From Gammaproteobacteria bacterium (GTDB lineage Bacteria; Pseudomonadota; Gammaproteobacteria; Pseudomonadales; Azotimanducaceae): 64,000 nucleotides of DNA. The first letter of the stretch is position 1; each line of letters starts with the position of its first letter. The translations under genes were made by a program, and so were the position numbers. Location: NCBI GenBank assembly GCA_002725995.1, contig PBRQ01000095.1, positions 62,001 through 126,000 of the forward strand, given 5' to 3'. Below are positions 25,885 through 34,478 of this stretch, in pieces. The notes beneath the pieces were generated by a model. That model had not been told where the DNA came from. It did no database searches and saw only the letters and a list, made by a program, of their open reading frames with translations.

Positions 25885-25961
25885 GATTTGTTGTTTCCTT
25901 TGCTTTCGTTGATTGCCTGGTTGCCGGGGGAATACATCCACGGTTACTGGAAAGGTGAATG

Positions 25962-26717
25962 TCAGACCAGTGTGTCACAATTGTCAATTACGAGCTCAGC
26001 CCCATTGACGTGTTTTGACTCGTTGGAGGCAAGGAACAGCACCATATTGGCAACGTCACTTGGTTCTCCCACTCCGGTTGACGCCATGATCGCGTCGGCA
26101 TCATCGCCGCTGAGGTCAACGCCGCCCAGGGTGCTTAGTGCGTTTCGTGCGATGGGTGTATCAATGAGGCCGGGGTGAACTGAATTGCACCTGATGTTGT
26201 ACTTATTAGTGCGGCAATGAAGTGCGACCGATTTGGACATTGACCGAATCGCGCCTTTTGCGGCCGAGTAAGCCATATAGGTAGCGGCACCAGTAAGTGC
26301 GGTTGTTGATGAGATATTGATGATAGAGCCACCGCCGGTCTCCTTCATTGCCTTAACCGCCTGCTGGCATCCCCAGAAGGTAGAATCCAGGTGAACGCCC
26401 AGGACTTTTCTCCAGATTTCGGTGGTTGTGGTTTCTATGTCAGCGATAACACCGATACCTGCATTGTTTACCAGCACATCCAAACGACCGTGCTTGGCGA
26501 CGACATCACCAACCAGCGTCTCCCAGTCTTTTTCAACGGAAACATCCTGATAAACGAATTCTGACCCGGTCTCTCCAGCGATTCGTGCGCCGGCGTCGCT
26601 ATCGATATCGGTCATAATGACGTGTGCACCTTCGGCTGCTAATGCTCGTACGTCAGCCTCTCCTAGGCCAGATGCTGCGCCAGTTACGATACAAACTTTT
26701 CCCTCGACTCTTCCCAC
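25962..26717 (-). CDS. Short-chain dehydrogenase/reductase
   Basis: A 251-residue classical SDR with the NAD(H)-type cofactor loop TGAASGLGEA, an acidic residue after the second strand (MTDID), NNAG, the catalytic Ser in NISSTTAL, and YSAAK. It probably oxidises an alcohol or reduces a ketone in the cytoplasm. GGAGAAA precedes the ATG. It heads a two-gene minus-strand unit with the Tyr-less SDR and diverges from the MFS transporter gene across a 308-bp intergenic region. Confidence 0.88.
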   Translation of the reverse strand: MGRVEGKVCIVTGAASGLGEADVRALAAEGAHVIMTDIDSDAGARIAGETGSEFVYQDVSVEKDWETLVGDVVAKHGRLDVLVNNAGIGVIADIETTTTEIWRKVLGVHLDSTFWGCQQAVKAMKETGGGSIINISSTTALTGAATYMAYSAAKGAIRSMSKSVALHCRTNKYNIRCNSVHPGLIDTPIARNALSTLGGVDLSGDDADAIMASTGVGEPSDVANMVLFLASNESKHVNGAELVIDNCDTLV

Positions 26718-27025
26718 GAAATTTCTCCTCTGGTATTAATATTGCGGGTAATCGGCAAACCCGATTCCCTTTTTGTATGGCGGCGATCACCAGTCCTTGC
26801 CAAATTTTATCTTTTCTCGTTTGTTGTTCATAGCGGTCAAGAACCTTTTGGCTGCTATGCGACTAATGGAGGTCAACTCAGACGGTTTGCATACCATTCA
26901 TTGCATTGAGAAATGATCATATTAAGATAGCACAGACCTTGTAGTGGTGGTATGAGGTTCATCAAGAGGGGCGCAGTTTTTCTACGCTTACCCCATCGAA
27001 ATTTTGCAATTAAATCAGGGAGTCT
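26718..27025. other. Divergent intergenic region between SDR and MFS genes
   Basis: These 308 bp separate the minus-strand SDR pair from the plus-strand transporter and must hold promoters for both directions. I see no gene-like frame, no strong dyad and no copy of the TACAAC/GTTGTA half-site found at 5723-5770. The part around 26890-26935 is AT-rich (tgatcatattaagata) and is where I would look for promoters. Confidence 0.4.
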
Positions 27026-28198
27026 ATGCAGGCAAAGCAACAAAACTATTCACTAAACGGACTTTTTCTAATTACAGCTGTGCTGATGGTTGGATACGGT
27101 GCCGTATTCACCCTTTTGGCGGAGATTCGTGATCAGTTTGGCTTCTCTGAAACTGGCATCGGCCTTATTGGCGGGGTTGCCTTTGTCGCTGGTTTTGTAG
27201 CGCAGATGGGCGTTGGAAAGCCCGTTGACCTGGGATACGGGAAGTTGGTTCTGCGTTTTGGAATGCTGCTGGCACTCGTAGGTGTCGGCTGGATGATAGT
27301 TGCGGACAGTTTACCCGAGTGGCTTGTCTCAAGGGCATTGTTCGGCTTTGGCTCCGGTTGTGTTCGTCCAGCGGTAAGACGCCTGGTAATGACGGTTGAA
27401 CCGGCACAGGCGGGTAGAAATGTTGGGCGGCTATCAGCCTATGAAATGAGCGGCTTTCTGTTGGGGCCCATAATTGCTTCTGTACTCACTGCCCTGTTCA
27501 ACATGCAAGCTACCTTTGTCATTTTGGCTCTCCTGCTTGTAGCCATGACACCGCTCGTGATCAGGGCGGAAATACCGGGTGCCGCTAATCCGGAACTTGA
27601 TGGTATCTATCTAAGGTTACTTAATAAAAAGCCAATGCAATCGAGCCTGGCTACAGGCATTGCCTTTTACATTACGGTGGGTGTGTTTGAGGCAATCTGG
27701 GCTGTATTTCTTGCGGATAAGGGTGCGAGCCAGATGTTTATTGGACTGACCATGAGCCTTTTTGCTTTGCCTATGGTTTTCATATCACCCGCGGCGGGAG
27801 CACTGGCACACACCCATGGGCCACTCAATATCACCATCGTCACTTTAAGCATAGCGACAGCCTGCATGATTAGCTACGGCCTGCTGGATTCCATCTACCT
27901 GCTCTGCATACCAATGGCAATTCACGCCATTGCTGACTCCTTCACCATGCCTGCGAATCAACTTGCCGTTGGAATAGCAAGTGGGGAAGACGCCCTGGCC
28001 ACTGGTCAGGGGTTATTTGGTGCGGTCGGGATGGCTGTTGCGGCTGTTTCCGCTGTTGGCGGTGGAATTTTCTATGAGGCCTTTGGTGCGACATTCCTTT
28101 GGCAGGTGTCTGCGTTGATAATGTTCCTCTGCCTGGTGTTTGCCTGGTTGAAGGGTGGAGATCTGAAGCGCTCTCCTGGTATGGAAACTGGTGGATAA
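27026..28198 (+). CDS. Major facilitator superfamily transporter
   Basis: A 390-residue membrane protein with about 12 hydrophobic segments and the pattern of a drug/metabolite MFS carrier: first helix GLFLITAVLMVGYGAVFTLL, loop 2-3 motif VDLGYGKLVLRFG, and a long central cytoplasmic loop after residue 190. It could import a substrate or export an intermediate of the catabolic pathway encoded to its left; the substrate is unknown. GGGAG precedes the ATG. It ends 50 bp from the convergent cytochrome b gene. Confidence 0.87.
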   Translation: MQAKQQNYSLNGLFLITAVLMVGYGAVFTLLAEIRDQFGFSETGIGLIGGVAFVAGFVAQMGVGKPVDLGYGKLVLRFGMLLALVGVGWMIVADSLPEWLVSRALFGFGSGCVRPAVRRLVMTVEPAQAGRNVGRLSAYEMSGFLLGPIIASVLTALFNMQATFVILALLLVAMTPLVIRAEIPGAANPELDGIYLRLLNKKPMQSSLATGIAFYITVGVFEAIWAVFLADKGASQMFIGLTMSLFALPMVFISPAAGALAHTHGPLNITIVTLSIATACMISYGLLDSIYLLCIPMAIHAIADSFTMPANQLAVGIASGEDALATGQGLFGAVGMAVAAVSAVGGGIFYEAFGATFLWQVSALIMFLCLVFAWLKGGDLKRSPGMETGG

Positions 28199-28247
28199 CG
28201 AGTGCCAGGGCAGCCCGCGCGATACCAAAATCCGGACAAGGGCTAGT

Positions 28248-28730
28248 TTAAGCGGCCCATTTGCGCAGGACTCTGGTGATTGCCTTGCGCGCCATCCAGA
28301 GGTGCAAGGGCAGTGACAATGCGAAATACCAGGCGCCTGTGCGATGGACCAGGAACAAGGCATCCGCGAGCGTGATATTCAAAGGCACATAAATATCGAG
28401 TAACAACATGACTCCGGCCGTTCCCTGTATTGAGCAGGCGCAAATGGTGAGTATTAGATGCATGCGCCGCCAGTGCCAAGCCGGGTCCTTAAATATACGT
28501 GCTCTTAGAATGCGCAGTAATGCGCCTTTTGTTCTAGCCAGCATCAGAGCGGGGAAAGAGATGAACAGGATGCCAGTCCATATATGAAAATCAGCAACCC
28601 ACCCGTCATAGCCGCCGAATATGGAGGACCTTAGTTCTGGGAGGTTATGCAGCGTACCGGATATCAATAGTAGAACTAAAGCGCTTGTGTTAACCCGGTG
28701 AATCCAGCGTTGTGACTCGGCTAATTGCAT
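28248..28730 (-). CDS. Small cytochrome b-like membrane protein
   Basis: A 160-residue integral membrane protein with about four transmembrane helices and conserved histidines in positions suited to heme ligation: His11 (RWIHRVNT), His28 (TLHNLP), His48 (DFHIWTG) and His128 or so (LVHRTG). It resembles cytochrome b561/[NiFe]-hydrogenase or formate dehydrogenase cytochrome b subunits, which connect periplasmic dehydrogenases to the quinone pool. No partner enzyme is directly beside it. A link to one of the molybdenum enzymes in the window is possible but unproven. Confidence 0.65.
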   Translation of the reverse strand: MQLAESQRWIHRVNTSALVLLLISGTLHNLPELRSSIFGGYDGWVADFHIWTGILFISFPALMLARTKGALLRILRARIFKDPAWHWRRMHLILTICACSIQGTAGVMLLLDIYVPLNITLADALFLVHRTGAWYFALSLPLHLWMARKAITRVLRKWAA

Positions 28731-28789
28731 CTGCAGCGGTGGTTCAATCTAACGATATTATTAAGTGTTGGAGAGTAAGACCAGGCAAA

Positions 28790-29182
28790 CTAATCTTCGG
28801 AACTGCTCCGTGATTCGAATACCTCGTTGGCTGCTCCAAGTCCTTGAATTGCTGCCGGGAAGCCGCCATAGACCGCCATTTGCATAATAACTTCACAAAC
28901 CTCGTGCCTGGTCACACCGAGATTGAGTGCTGCAGTAATATAGGCTTTTAGCTGTTCTGGTTTGTCGAGTACAGTCATGGCCGCGATTGTTAGCATTGCT
29001 CTTTGAGTCTTGGGCAGACCCGGGCGAGACCAGACATCACCCATCACTGTAGAGATGGACAGGGCATTCCAGTCATCTGCTATTTCCGGTGGATAGCTAA
29101 ATCGAGGGCTCTCTGCGTCTTCCCTGGGGGGAAACAATTCGCCTGCTGTTTTTAGTCCTTGTAAAAATCGTTCATCGGTCAT
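28790..29182 (-). CDS. Carboxymuconolactone decarboxylase (CMD) family protein
   Basis: A 130-residue helical protein matching the CMD fold: SRPGLPKTQRAMLTIAAMTVLDKPEQLKAYITAALNLGVTRHEVCEVIMQMAVYGGFPAA follows the family pattern, although here described only by its landmarks at residues 50-112. It lacks the AhpD CxxC, so it belongs to the gamma-CMD-like branch and not to the peroxidase branch. It is 59 bp upstream of the cytochrome b gene in the same direction. Confidence 0.82.
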   Translation of the reverse strand: MTDERFLQGLKTAGELFPPREDAESPRFSYPPEIADDWNALSISTVMGDVWSRPGLPKTQRAMLTIAAMTVLDKPEQLKAYITAALNLGVTRHEVCEVIMQMAVYGGFPAAIQGLGAANEVFESRSSSED

Positions 29183-29274
29183 GCAACATATCCCCTTGGC
29201 TTTTCCTAGTGTTTAGTAGTCTGGGTATTAAATGGGTGTTAGCAGAAACACCGTGAGTTCATGCTCGCAAGATA

Positions 29275-29295
29275 TTTCAAAAACAACTTTTGAAA
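29275..29295. other. Perfect 8-bp hairpin in a 246-bp intergenic stretch
   Basis: The sequence tttcaaaa-acaac-ttttgaaa forms a perfect 8-bp stem with a 5-nt loop between the CMD gene (29182) and the alpha/beta hydrolase (29429). It is A/T-rich without a following T-run and could be a weak terminator or an operator. I see nothing else gene-like between 29183 and 29428. Confidence 0.35.
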
Positions 29296-29428
29296 GTATC
29301 CCCCTAGTGGGAAAGCGGGCGTGAACTTCGTGTACTCTACAACAGGTTATATTATTGCACCAGCCCTTTTACGAGAGGCATATGGGAGGACAGGCAACCA
29401 AATCACGCTTGATGGACACGGCTGATCA

Positions 29429-30319
29429 TCAGGACTGAACGACTTCTGCGATACGTGCACTTATTTCATCCGGTATTTCCATAGGAAGAAAGTGGCTTTG
29501 CTCTGGGTAGTGTAATTCTCGACCGTTGCGAAATTCGTTTACGAGCGGTATCCAGGTGGGGGAAGCAGAGAAGTTCTGTATCGGGTTATCTTCAGAGGGT
29601 TCCTGGGCCCTAATGATCAGTACTGGCAATTGCAGTTTTCGAATGCTATCGAATATCTTGTCGCTGGATTTGCTGGTTAGATAAACAGTCGCCTCCATCA
29701 GGGGGGAACAGGCCAGACGGTAGCCTTTGCTATCTTTTCGCAGGCCATAGTGACAATAATTGTGCAGTGATTCCACTGTAAACCGTGAATAGGGCTTACG
29801 ATCCTTAAACCGGTCAATCATCGCCTGGGGGCTTTCAAAATGACTCTTCCTCTTTGTTGCCGGGTGGGTTTCCGGGGATGAGGCCTCCGTGCTGGATGAA
29901 GATTGATGGTATTGGTCTGGAGAAACAATTGCTGGATCAATCAGTATCAGGTGTTCAAACCTGTCTTCATGTCTGGCGGTGGCTTCGGTCAATGCATAAC
30001 CACCCAATGAGTGACCAACACCAGTGATTCGATCCAGATCCAGCTTAGCGATCAGTGAGGAAAGGTCTTCGCCAAATACCTCCCAGTGATCAAGAAGTGT
30101 TTCCTCGCTTCGGCCGTGGCCACGCAGATCTACGGCGATGATGTGATAGCCTTGAAGTCCACGGATAATAGGGTCCCACATCCGGGCGTGAAACCCACCG
30201 GCGTGAGTGAACAACACTGTCGGACCATGGTCCCGATATTCCGCCCCCCATTCAAAGTAGCATAGATTGATGCCGTTAACTTCTATTTGGTATTCGGTGA
30301 CTGAATCCTTGAAACTCAT
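29429..30319 (-). CDS. Alpha/beta hydrolase
   Basis: A 296-residue alpha/beta-fold hydrolase. The oxyanion segment FTHAGGFHARMWDP, the nucleophile elbow GVGHSLGGYAL (Ser in GHSLGG) and the catalytic His in PEQSHFLPMEIP are all visible, and an Asp is likely in the preceding strand loop. A polar insert (SSSSTEASSPETHPATKRKS) lies in the cap region. Likely substrates are esters or lactones. It has its own upstream region of 181 bp facing the truncated transporter gene. Confidence 0.85.
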   Translation of the reverse strand: MSFKDSVTEYQIEVNGINLCYFEWGAEYRDHGPTVLFTHAGGFHARMWDPIIRGLQGYHIIAVDLRGHGRSEETLLDHWEVFGEDLSSLIAKLDLDRITGVGHSLGGYALTEATARHEDRFEHLILIDPAIVSPDQYHQSSSSTEASSPETHPATKRKSHFESPQAMIDRFKDRKPYSRFTVESLHNYCHYGLRKDSKGYRLACSPLMEATVYLTSKSSDKIFDSIRKLQLPVLIIRAQEPSEDNPIQNFSASPTWIPLVNEFRNGRELHYPEQSHFLPMEIPDEISARIAEVVQS

Positions 30320-30560
30320 ATGCCCATATCCCTAGTTTGACCTTGCTCCTATTTGATCTTGTTCTAAACAAGAAGCCGGCTTTTTGGGAGCGAAGATTGC
30401 CTTAAGAGGGCGGGTACAGTCAAACGGACGGCGGTTCATCCAGCCACCTCACCCCGGAAGTTCATGTAGTGGTCCTTCGACTTAGCCGGGGAGAAGTGCA
30501 TTGTTCGCGTCTACTCCGTATGATGCATCAAGTTCTACACAACTCCACGCGGGTGTATTT

Positions 30561-30989
30561 ATGTTACGTAAAACGCTGCTTCCCTCGATATTTGCCATCC
30601 TTTCTTATGGTTTGTGGATTAATCCTGACTTCAAAGAAATAGCAGCGGGTGTCGCGATCTTTTTGTTTGGCATGCTGTCGCTGGAACAGGGATTCAGAGC
30701 ATTTACTGGTGGAGTGCTCGAGAAGATTCTGCGTTACTCAACCGAAAAATTATGGAAAAGTATTACTTTTGTTGTGGTCAGCGCCACCATCATGCAATCC
30801 AGTTCTCTGGTTTCTGTGATTACAATCTCTTTCTTGAGTGCCGGACTGATTGGCCTTGCCGCTGGTGTTGGTATTATCTTTGGTGCGAATCTCGGCACTA
30901 CAACGGGGGCGTCCCCTTTTTTAGTTAAACATTTTAGGAAGTTAAATCGATATGCGACAGGAATCAGAACTTGCAGCCATCACCGCTGA
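30561..30989 (+). pseudogene. Truncated Na+/phosphate cotransporter (PF02690-like) fragment
   Basis: About 142 residues that match the N-terminal half of Na/Pi-cotransporter family proteins: AAGVAIFLFGMLSLEQGFRAFTGGVLE at residues 28-54, the QSSS motif (ATIMQSSSLVSVITISFLSAG) and GANLGTTTGA. Right after TTTGA the similarity stops and the frame runs into unrelated residues (SPFLVKHFRKL..) that overlap the next gene. Complete family members are several times longer, so this is a 3'-truncated remnant. The breakpoint is at about 30927-30930. A slightly longer frame starts at 30501. Confidence 0.7.
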
Positions 30990-31884
30990 CAGACCCAAAT
31001 GGTTTGATGAGGCCATAGGGATACCGCGAAAAGAGGGTACGGTTGATGTGGACGGCTGTCCAATTTTCTACATGGAATGGGGTGACCCCACTTCTCCGGG
31101 AATCATCATGGTTCCGGGGCTCATCGCGACGTTGCGTTGTTTTTCGTTTATCGCTCCCCTGCTTGCTGGCGACTACCATGTCGTGGCGTTTGATCTGTCA
31201 GGTCAGGGGGACTCCGGGGTAAGGGAAGATTACCCTGAGTCTGTCAGGGCGGCTGAGTTGACGCGCGTAGCCGAACACACCGGTTTGTTTAATAACGGTG
31301 GAAAGCCACTGATAATAGCCCACAGCTATGGCGCCACGATAGCTTTTGCCGCTATTGAAGCTGCCGGTGGCAGGTTTGGTGGAACCATCATTCTTGAAAT
31401 GATGACCCTCAGACCCGAGCAAATTAGAGCCTTTCGATCTGGTAATGCTGTCAAGGGGGATGCGAAACCTCACCGCCTGTATCCTGACCTGGAAACTGCC
31501 ATGGGTGCATACAAGCTGGGTCCGGTGCAGCCCTGCGAAAATGAATACCTGCTTCAGTACTCTGCACGGCATTCGCTTCGCGAAGTCGAAGGTGGTTGGA
31601 TCTGGAAATTTTCACCCAATCTGTATGCCAATGACTATCGAACGAATGAGTGGTGGGCCGAGCAGCCGGAAAGGTTGGTCCGGATACCAGGACAGAAAGC
31701 AATTATCTATGGTGGCCTGAGCCCACTCTTTGGCCAGGAATCCATCGATTACCTGTGTGAATTGGGTGGTTCAGATATCCCGATAATTGAACTGCCTGGA
31801 GCTTATCACCAGATGATGTTGGATCAGCCTTTGGCGCTCACTAGTGCCCTAAGGGCAATACTTGCAATGTGGAGAATCGACTAG
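30952..31884 (+). CDS. Alpha/beta hydrolase
   Basis: A 310-residue alpha/beta hydrolase of the HAD-less, cap-containing type. The oxyanion strand reads GIIMVPGLIATLRCF, the nucleophile elbow IIAHSYGATIAF (Ser in AHSYGA), and the C-terminal His is in LPGAYHQMMLDQP. It starts at an ATG with AGGAAG upstream, inside the end of the truncated transporter frame. The substrate is unknown. It follows directly on a recombination breakpoint, so the promoter that drives it may have been acquired or changed. Confidence 0.82.
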   Translation: MRQESELAAITADRPKWFDEAIGIPRKEGTVDVDGCPIFYMEWGDPTSPGIIMVPGLIATLRCFSFIAPLLAGDYHVVAFDLSGQGDSGVREDYPESVRAAELTRVAEHTGLFNNGGKPLIIAHSYGATIAFAAIEAAGGRFGGTIILEMMTLRPEQIRAFRSGNAVKGDAKPHRLYPDLETAMGAYKLGPVQPCENEYLLQYSARHSLREVEGGWIWKFSPNLYANDYRTNEWWAEQPERLVRIPGQKAIIYGGLSPLFGQESIDYLCELGGSDIPIIELPGAYHQMMLDQPLALTSALRAILAMWRID

Positions 31885-31895
31885 ATGCCTGCTGA

Positions 31896-32204
31896 CACCA
31901 GCGAAATATCAATAGCGGGAGAATCCTGATAGCAAAGCGGCAATGCATTACGCAGGTTGGAATGGGCGTTGATCTTCATGGTGCCGACGATACCAAGGCG
32001 GCGGGCCGAGCGGCTAGCAATGCTATCCAGGACTGCTCGGACGGGAATATCGCCGCTGTACTTTTTTACCAGTTCGGCAAACTCGGTGCCGGCCCATCAG
32101 CAGGAAGGGCGGCAGGTTTTCCGGAACCATCAAGGAATTGGGAAATTATTCCCAAAAAGAAAAGCGATCTAGTCGAGCTGACTACCAGTGGTTCCAGTGT
32201 GTGA
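31896..32204 (+). pseudogene. Remnant of a Lin0512-family protein
   Basis: The frame reads ITQVGMGVDLHGADDTKAAGRAASNAIQDC, which is the signature start of the Lin0512 family (conserved GxGxDxHGxDxTKAAxRAxxdAI). The following residues do not continue the family and the frame runs into the 3' end of the opposite-strand nitroreductase gene. The only ATG in frame (31962) would cut off the conserved first strand, and no good upstream start is present. I therefore regard it as a decayed or truncated gene. It explains the otherwise empty 31885-32181 stretch. Confidence 0.5.
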
Positions 32205-32820
32205 TGCTGGCAGCTGGTTTTCGTCGCGCGCGCTTGAAATCAGTGCCGATGGTGTAGGCAATCGGCAGAAGCGCAATTTGCATAACATCATCAGGGATAC
32301 CCAGCAGTTCAGCCACGCGCTGTTCTTCAAAGAGATGAACGGTTGTTAGGACTGAACCTAATCCGCGCGCTCTGAGGGCAAGCTGAAAACTCCAGATTGC
32401 AGGGAAGATGGAGCCCATCATTGCTACCCAGTGGGCGGGCGAAGTGTCTGCCGCGGGGCGACCCTCTATACATGGGATGAGGAATACCGGCACATCCTGA
32501 AGATACTCCATCAGTTCACTTGCACCTGCATAGACCCGGGAGGTCTGAAGGTCTCCGGCTTCCATTGTTCTTGCTTGGGAGGAACTAAAGCGACCCTGCT
32601 CACTCTGACGGCAGATATCTGCCAGGGCAGCACGCTGCTCCTTGTCGTCGATAACGGTCCAGCGCCAGGACTGGCGATTGCCTCCGGTAGGTGCCTGTAT
32701 TGCAAGTTCAAGGCACGCTTCTATAACGGGCCTTGGTACCTTGCGCTGTAAATCGAGGCGCTTGCGCACGGCTCGAGTGGTTGCAAGCAGTTCATCGGTC
32801 ATGCCCAAATCGAATTTCAT
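32182..32820 (-). CDS. Nitroreductase family protein
   Basis: A 212-residue FMN-dependent nitroreductase-like protein. The N-terminal region ATTRAVRKRLDLQRKVPRPVIEACLELAIQAPTGGNRQSWRW is typical of the family, as is ALRARGLGSVLTTVHL near residue 150. It would use NAD(P)H to reduce a nitro group, quinone or enone, or act in a dehalogenation or BluB-like reaction. It reads toward the Lin0512 remnant and is divergent from the kinase-like gene at 32964. Confidence 0.88.
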   Translation of the reverse strand: MKFDLGMTDELLATTRAVRKRLDLQRKVPRPVIEACLELAIQAPTGGNRQSWRWTVIDDKEQRAALADICRQSEQGRFSSSQARTMEAGDLQTSRVYAGASELMEYLQDVPVFLIPCIEGRPAADTSPAHWVAMMGSIFPAIWSFQLALRARGLGSVLTTVHLFEEQRVAELLGIPDDVMQIALLPIAYTIGTDFKRARRKPAASITHWNHW

Positions 32821-32963
32821 CTATGTATTCCTCACTGTTCTGATTACAGAATAGTTGAGGTCAGCCAAAAGTGCCAGCGCACTATTCCAGCACTTTACTC
32901 TGCCCCCAACCTGTGTAAATGTAGCGCTGCGCGAACTGTTTGGAATGGAACGGGAACTGATCT

Positions 32964-33965
32964 ATGAGTGATACAGAGGAGAGCACTGAGAAGAGGCTGG
33001 AACAGGCTCTGCAAAAGGGTGCTCCTGAACTGAAGGTTCAGCGAATTAGTAAAGTTGAAAGACTCACGGGGGGTCTGTCGTCGCAGAACTTTTTTGTCAC
33101 TGCTGACACGGATGACGGTGAAGTCATCTGGGTTATGAGGGTTGAGCCGAAGCAGGGCATGATCACTCCCTATAGCATGGAGCGTGAATTTAACCTGATT
33201 CGTGCAGTTGGTGAGGCGGGGGTTCCAGTGCCGGAGGTTTTGTACCTGGAAAAGGACAAGTCAATTATGGATGGGGACTTCATTCTGATGTCCCTTGTTG
33301 AGGGTGAGATCTATTCGCAGAACGATCCCCGGTTGCACGCGGATCCTGCCCTCATGAAAAGTGTTCAGAATCAATTTGTCGAGGCTTTGGCCAAGTTGCA
33401 CAGCATCTCCCAGGATGTGATTCCAAACTATGCTGACGGGGCAGAATCAGTCAGGGCACAGGTTGCGATTTATCGAACCAGGCTGGAACGAGCCGAACAA
33501 ATACCTAGCCCGGCATTTAGAAATGCACTTGAAGTTCTTGAGAGGGGTGCACCAGAGGCGCAGAGAATATCGCTGTTGCACGGTGACTACCGTTCACCCA
33601 ACCTGATGTTTCGAGATGGCAAACTACAGGCGATTCTTGATTGGGAGCTGGCGAGAGTTGGTGATCCACTCACAGATATCGCTTTTACGCAGACAACAGG
33701 TGCCGGTATCTGCGCAATAGAGGGAGAGCTTGCAGAGTACTACACTGAACTAACCGGGGTTTCGGTCGATGAAGAGGAAATGGAATATCACCGTTTTCTG
33801 GAAGGCACAAAGGCGGGGATCATTGGGCTCGGTGGGGCTACTGCGGTCGTCAAGGGTGGCACTGATCTTAGGTTGCTATCAGTTACCGCCAGTGCCCTCG
33901 GTGGAGGGCAACTGAATGACGTGAGGGAACTTGAATCTAAATTTGATAAATACCGGGGGAAATAG
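32964..33965 (+). CDS. APH-family phosphotransferase
   Basis: A 333-residue protein-kinase-like fold of the aminoglycoside phosphotransferase/ACAD10 group. Landmarks are LTGGLSSQNFFVTA (nucleotide loop), the catalytic LLHGDYRSPNLMF around residue 206, and the metal-binding ILDWELARVGDP. Enzymes of this branch often sit beside acyl-CoA dehydrogenases and are thought to phosphorylate hydroxyacyl-CoAs or similar metabolites (established for ACAD10/11-type proteins). The substrate here is unknown. It is followed by a small unknown gene after 3 bp, and the two are surely co-transcribed. Confidence 0.87.
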   Translation: MSDTEESTEKRLEQALQKGAPELKVQRISKVERLTGGLSSQNFFVTADTDDGEVIWVMRVEPKQGMITPYSMEREFNLIRAVGEAGVPVPEVLYLEKDKSIMDGDFILMSLVEGEIYSQNDPRLHADPALMKSVQNQFVEALAKLHSISQDVIPNYADGAESVRAQVAIYRTRLERAEQIPSPAFRNALEVLERGAPEAQRISLLHGDYRSPNLMFRDGKLQAILDWELARVGDPLTDIAFTQTTGAGICAIEGELAEYYTELTGVSVDEEEMEYHRFLEGTKAGIIGLGGATAVVKGGTDLRLLSVTASALGGGQLNDVRELESKFDKYRGK

Positions 33966-33968
33966 TCA

Positions 33969-34421
33969 ATGATCGTACTTGATTCTATTCAACTTCTCGA
34001 TGCAGTTCACCGCTCCTTAAGCAGTAATGTGCTGCCGGTGCTGGAAGATGATTTTGCCCGCGTACAGATTGCGGCTGCATTGAAAATCCTGGAAGAGGTT
34101 AGCGATCGACTGGAGAACGGGGATCCCTGCGAGGATTTTAATTCAGCCATTAGTGCCGATGTGGCCGATTTCGCAGACAGGGTTCAAAAAGATTCACCAG
34201 ACTTTGCCAATGCCCTAGGGGAAGCGATAGCTAAGGCCGGGGGAGCTGGCGAGCCAAGGGATATTAATCGTCAACTGGTGGAATCTCTCTGGTCTGCGGC
34301 GACAAAAGCTGACGCCAAACATAGAACCGAACTGCTTTCTCTTTTAAACGAAAGAGCGAAAGAAATTTCTGCAAACGACGCAAGGTGGATATGCCCCGAA
34401 GCGTTGATATCATTGATCTAG
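33969..34421 (+). CDS. Small helical protein of unknown function, partner of the APH-type gene
   Basis: I do not recognise this 150-residue protein. It is predicted largely helical and acidic, with no signal peptide, membrane segment or cysteine pair (one Cys in GDPCEDF and one in WICPE). It starts 3 bp after the APH-family gene, which implies a linked function. Comparable small genes are seen next to acyl-CoA-dehydrogenase-associated kinases, but I cannot name the family. Confidence 0.7.
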   Translation: MIVLDSIQLLDAVHRSLSSNVLPVLEDDFARVQIAAALKILEEVSDRLENGDPCEDFNSAISADVADFADRVQKDSPDFANALGEAIAKAGGAGEPRDINRQLVESLWSAATKADAKHRTELLSLLNERAKEISANDARWICPEALISLI

Positions 34422-34478
34422 ACATTTGGGGTCGCACAATGGGGCCAGTCTACAACTAACTTAGGAAGGATTTTCATC

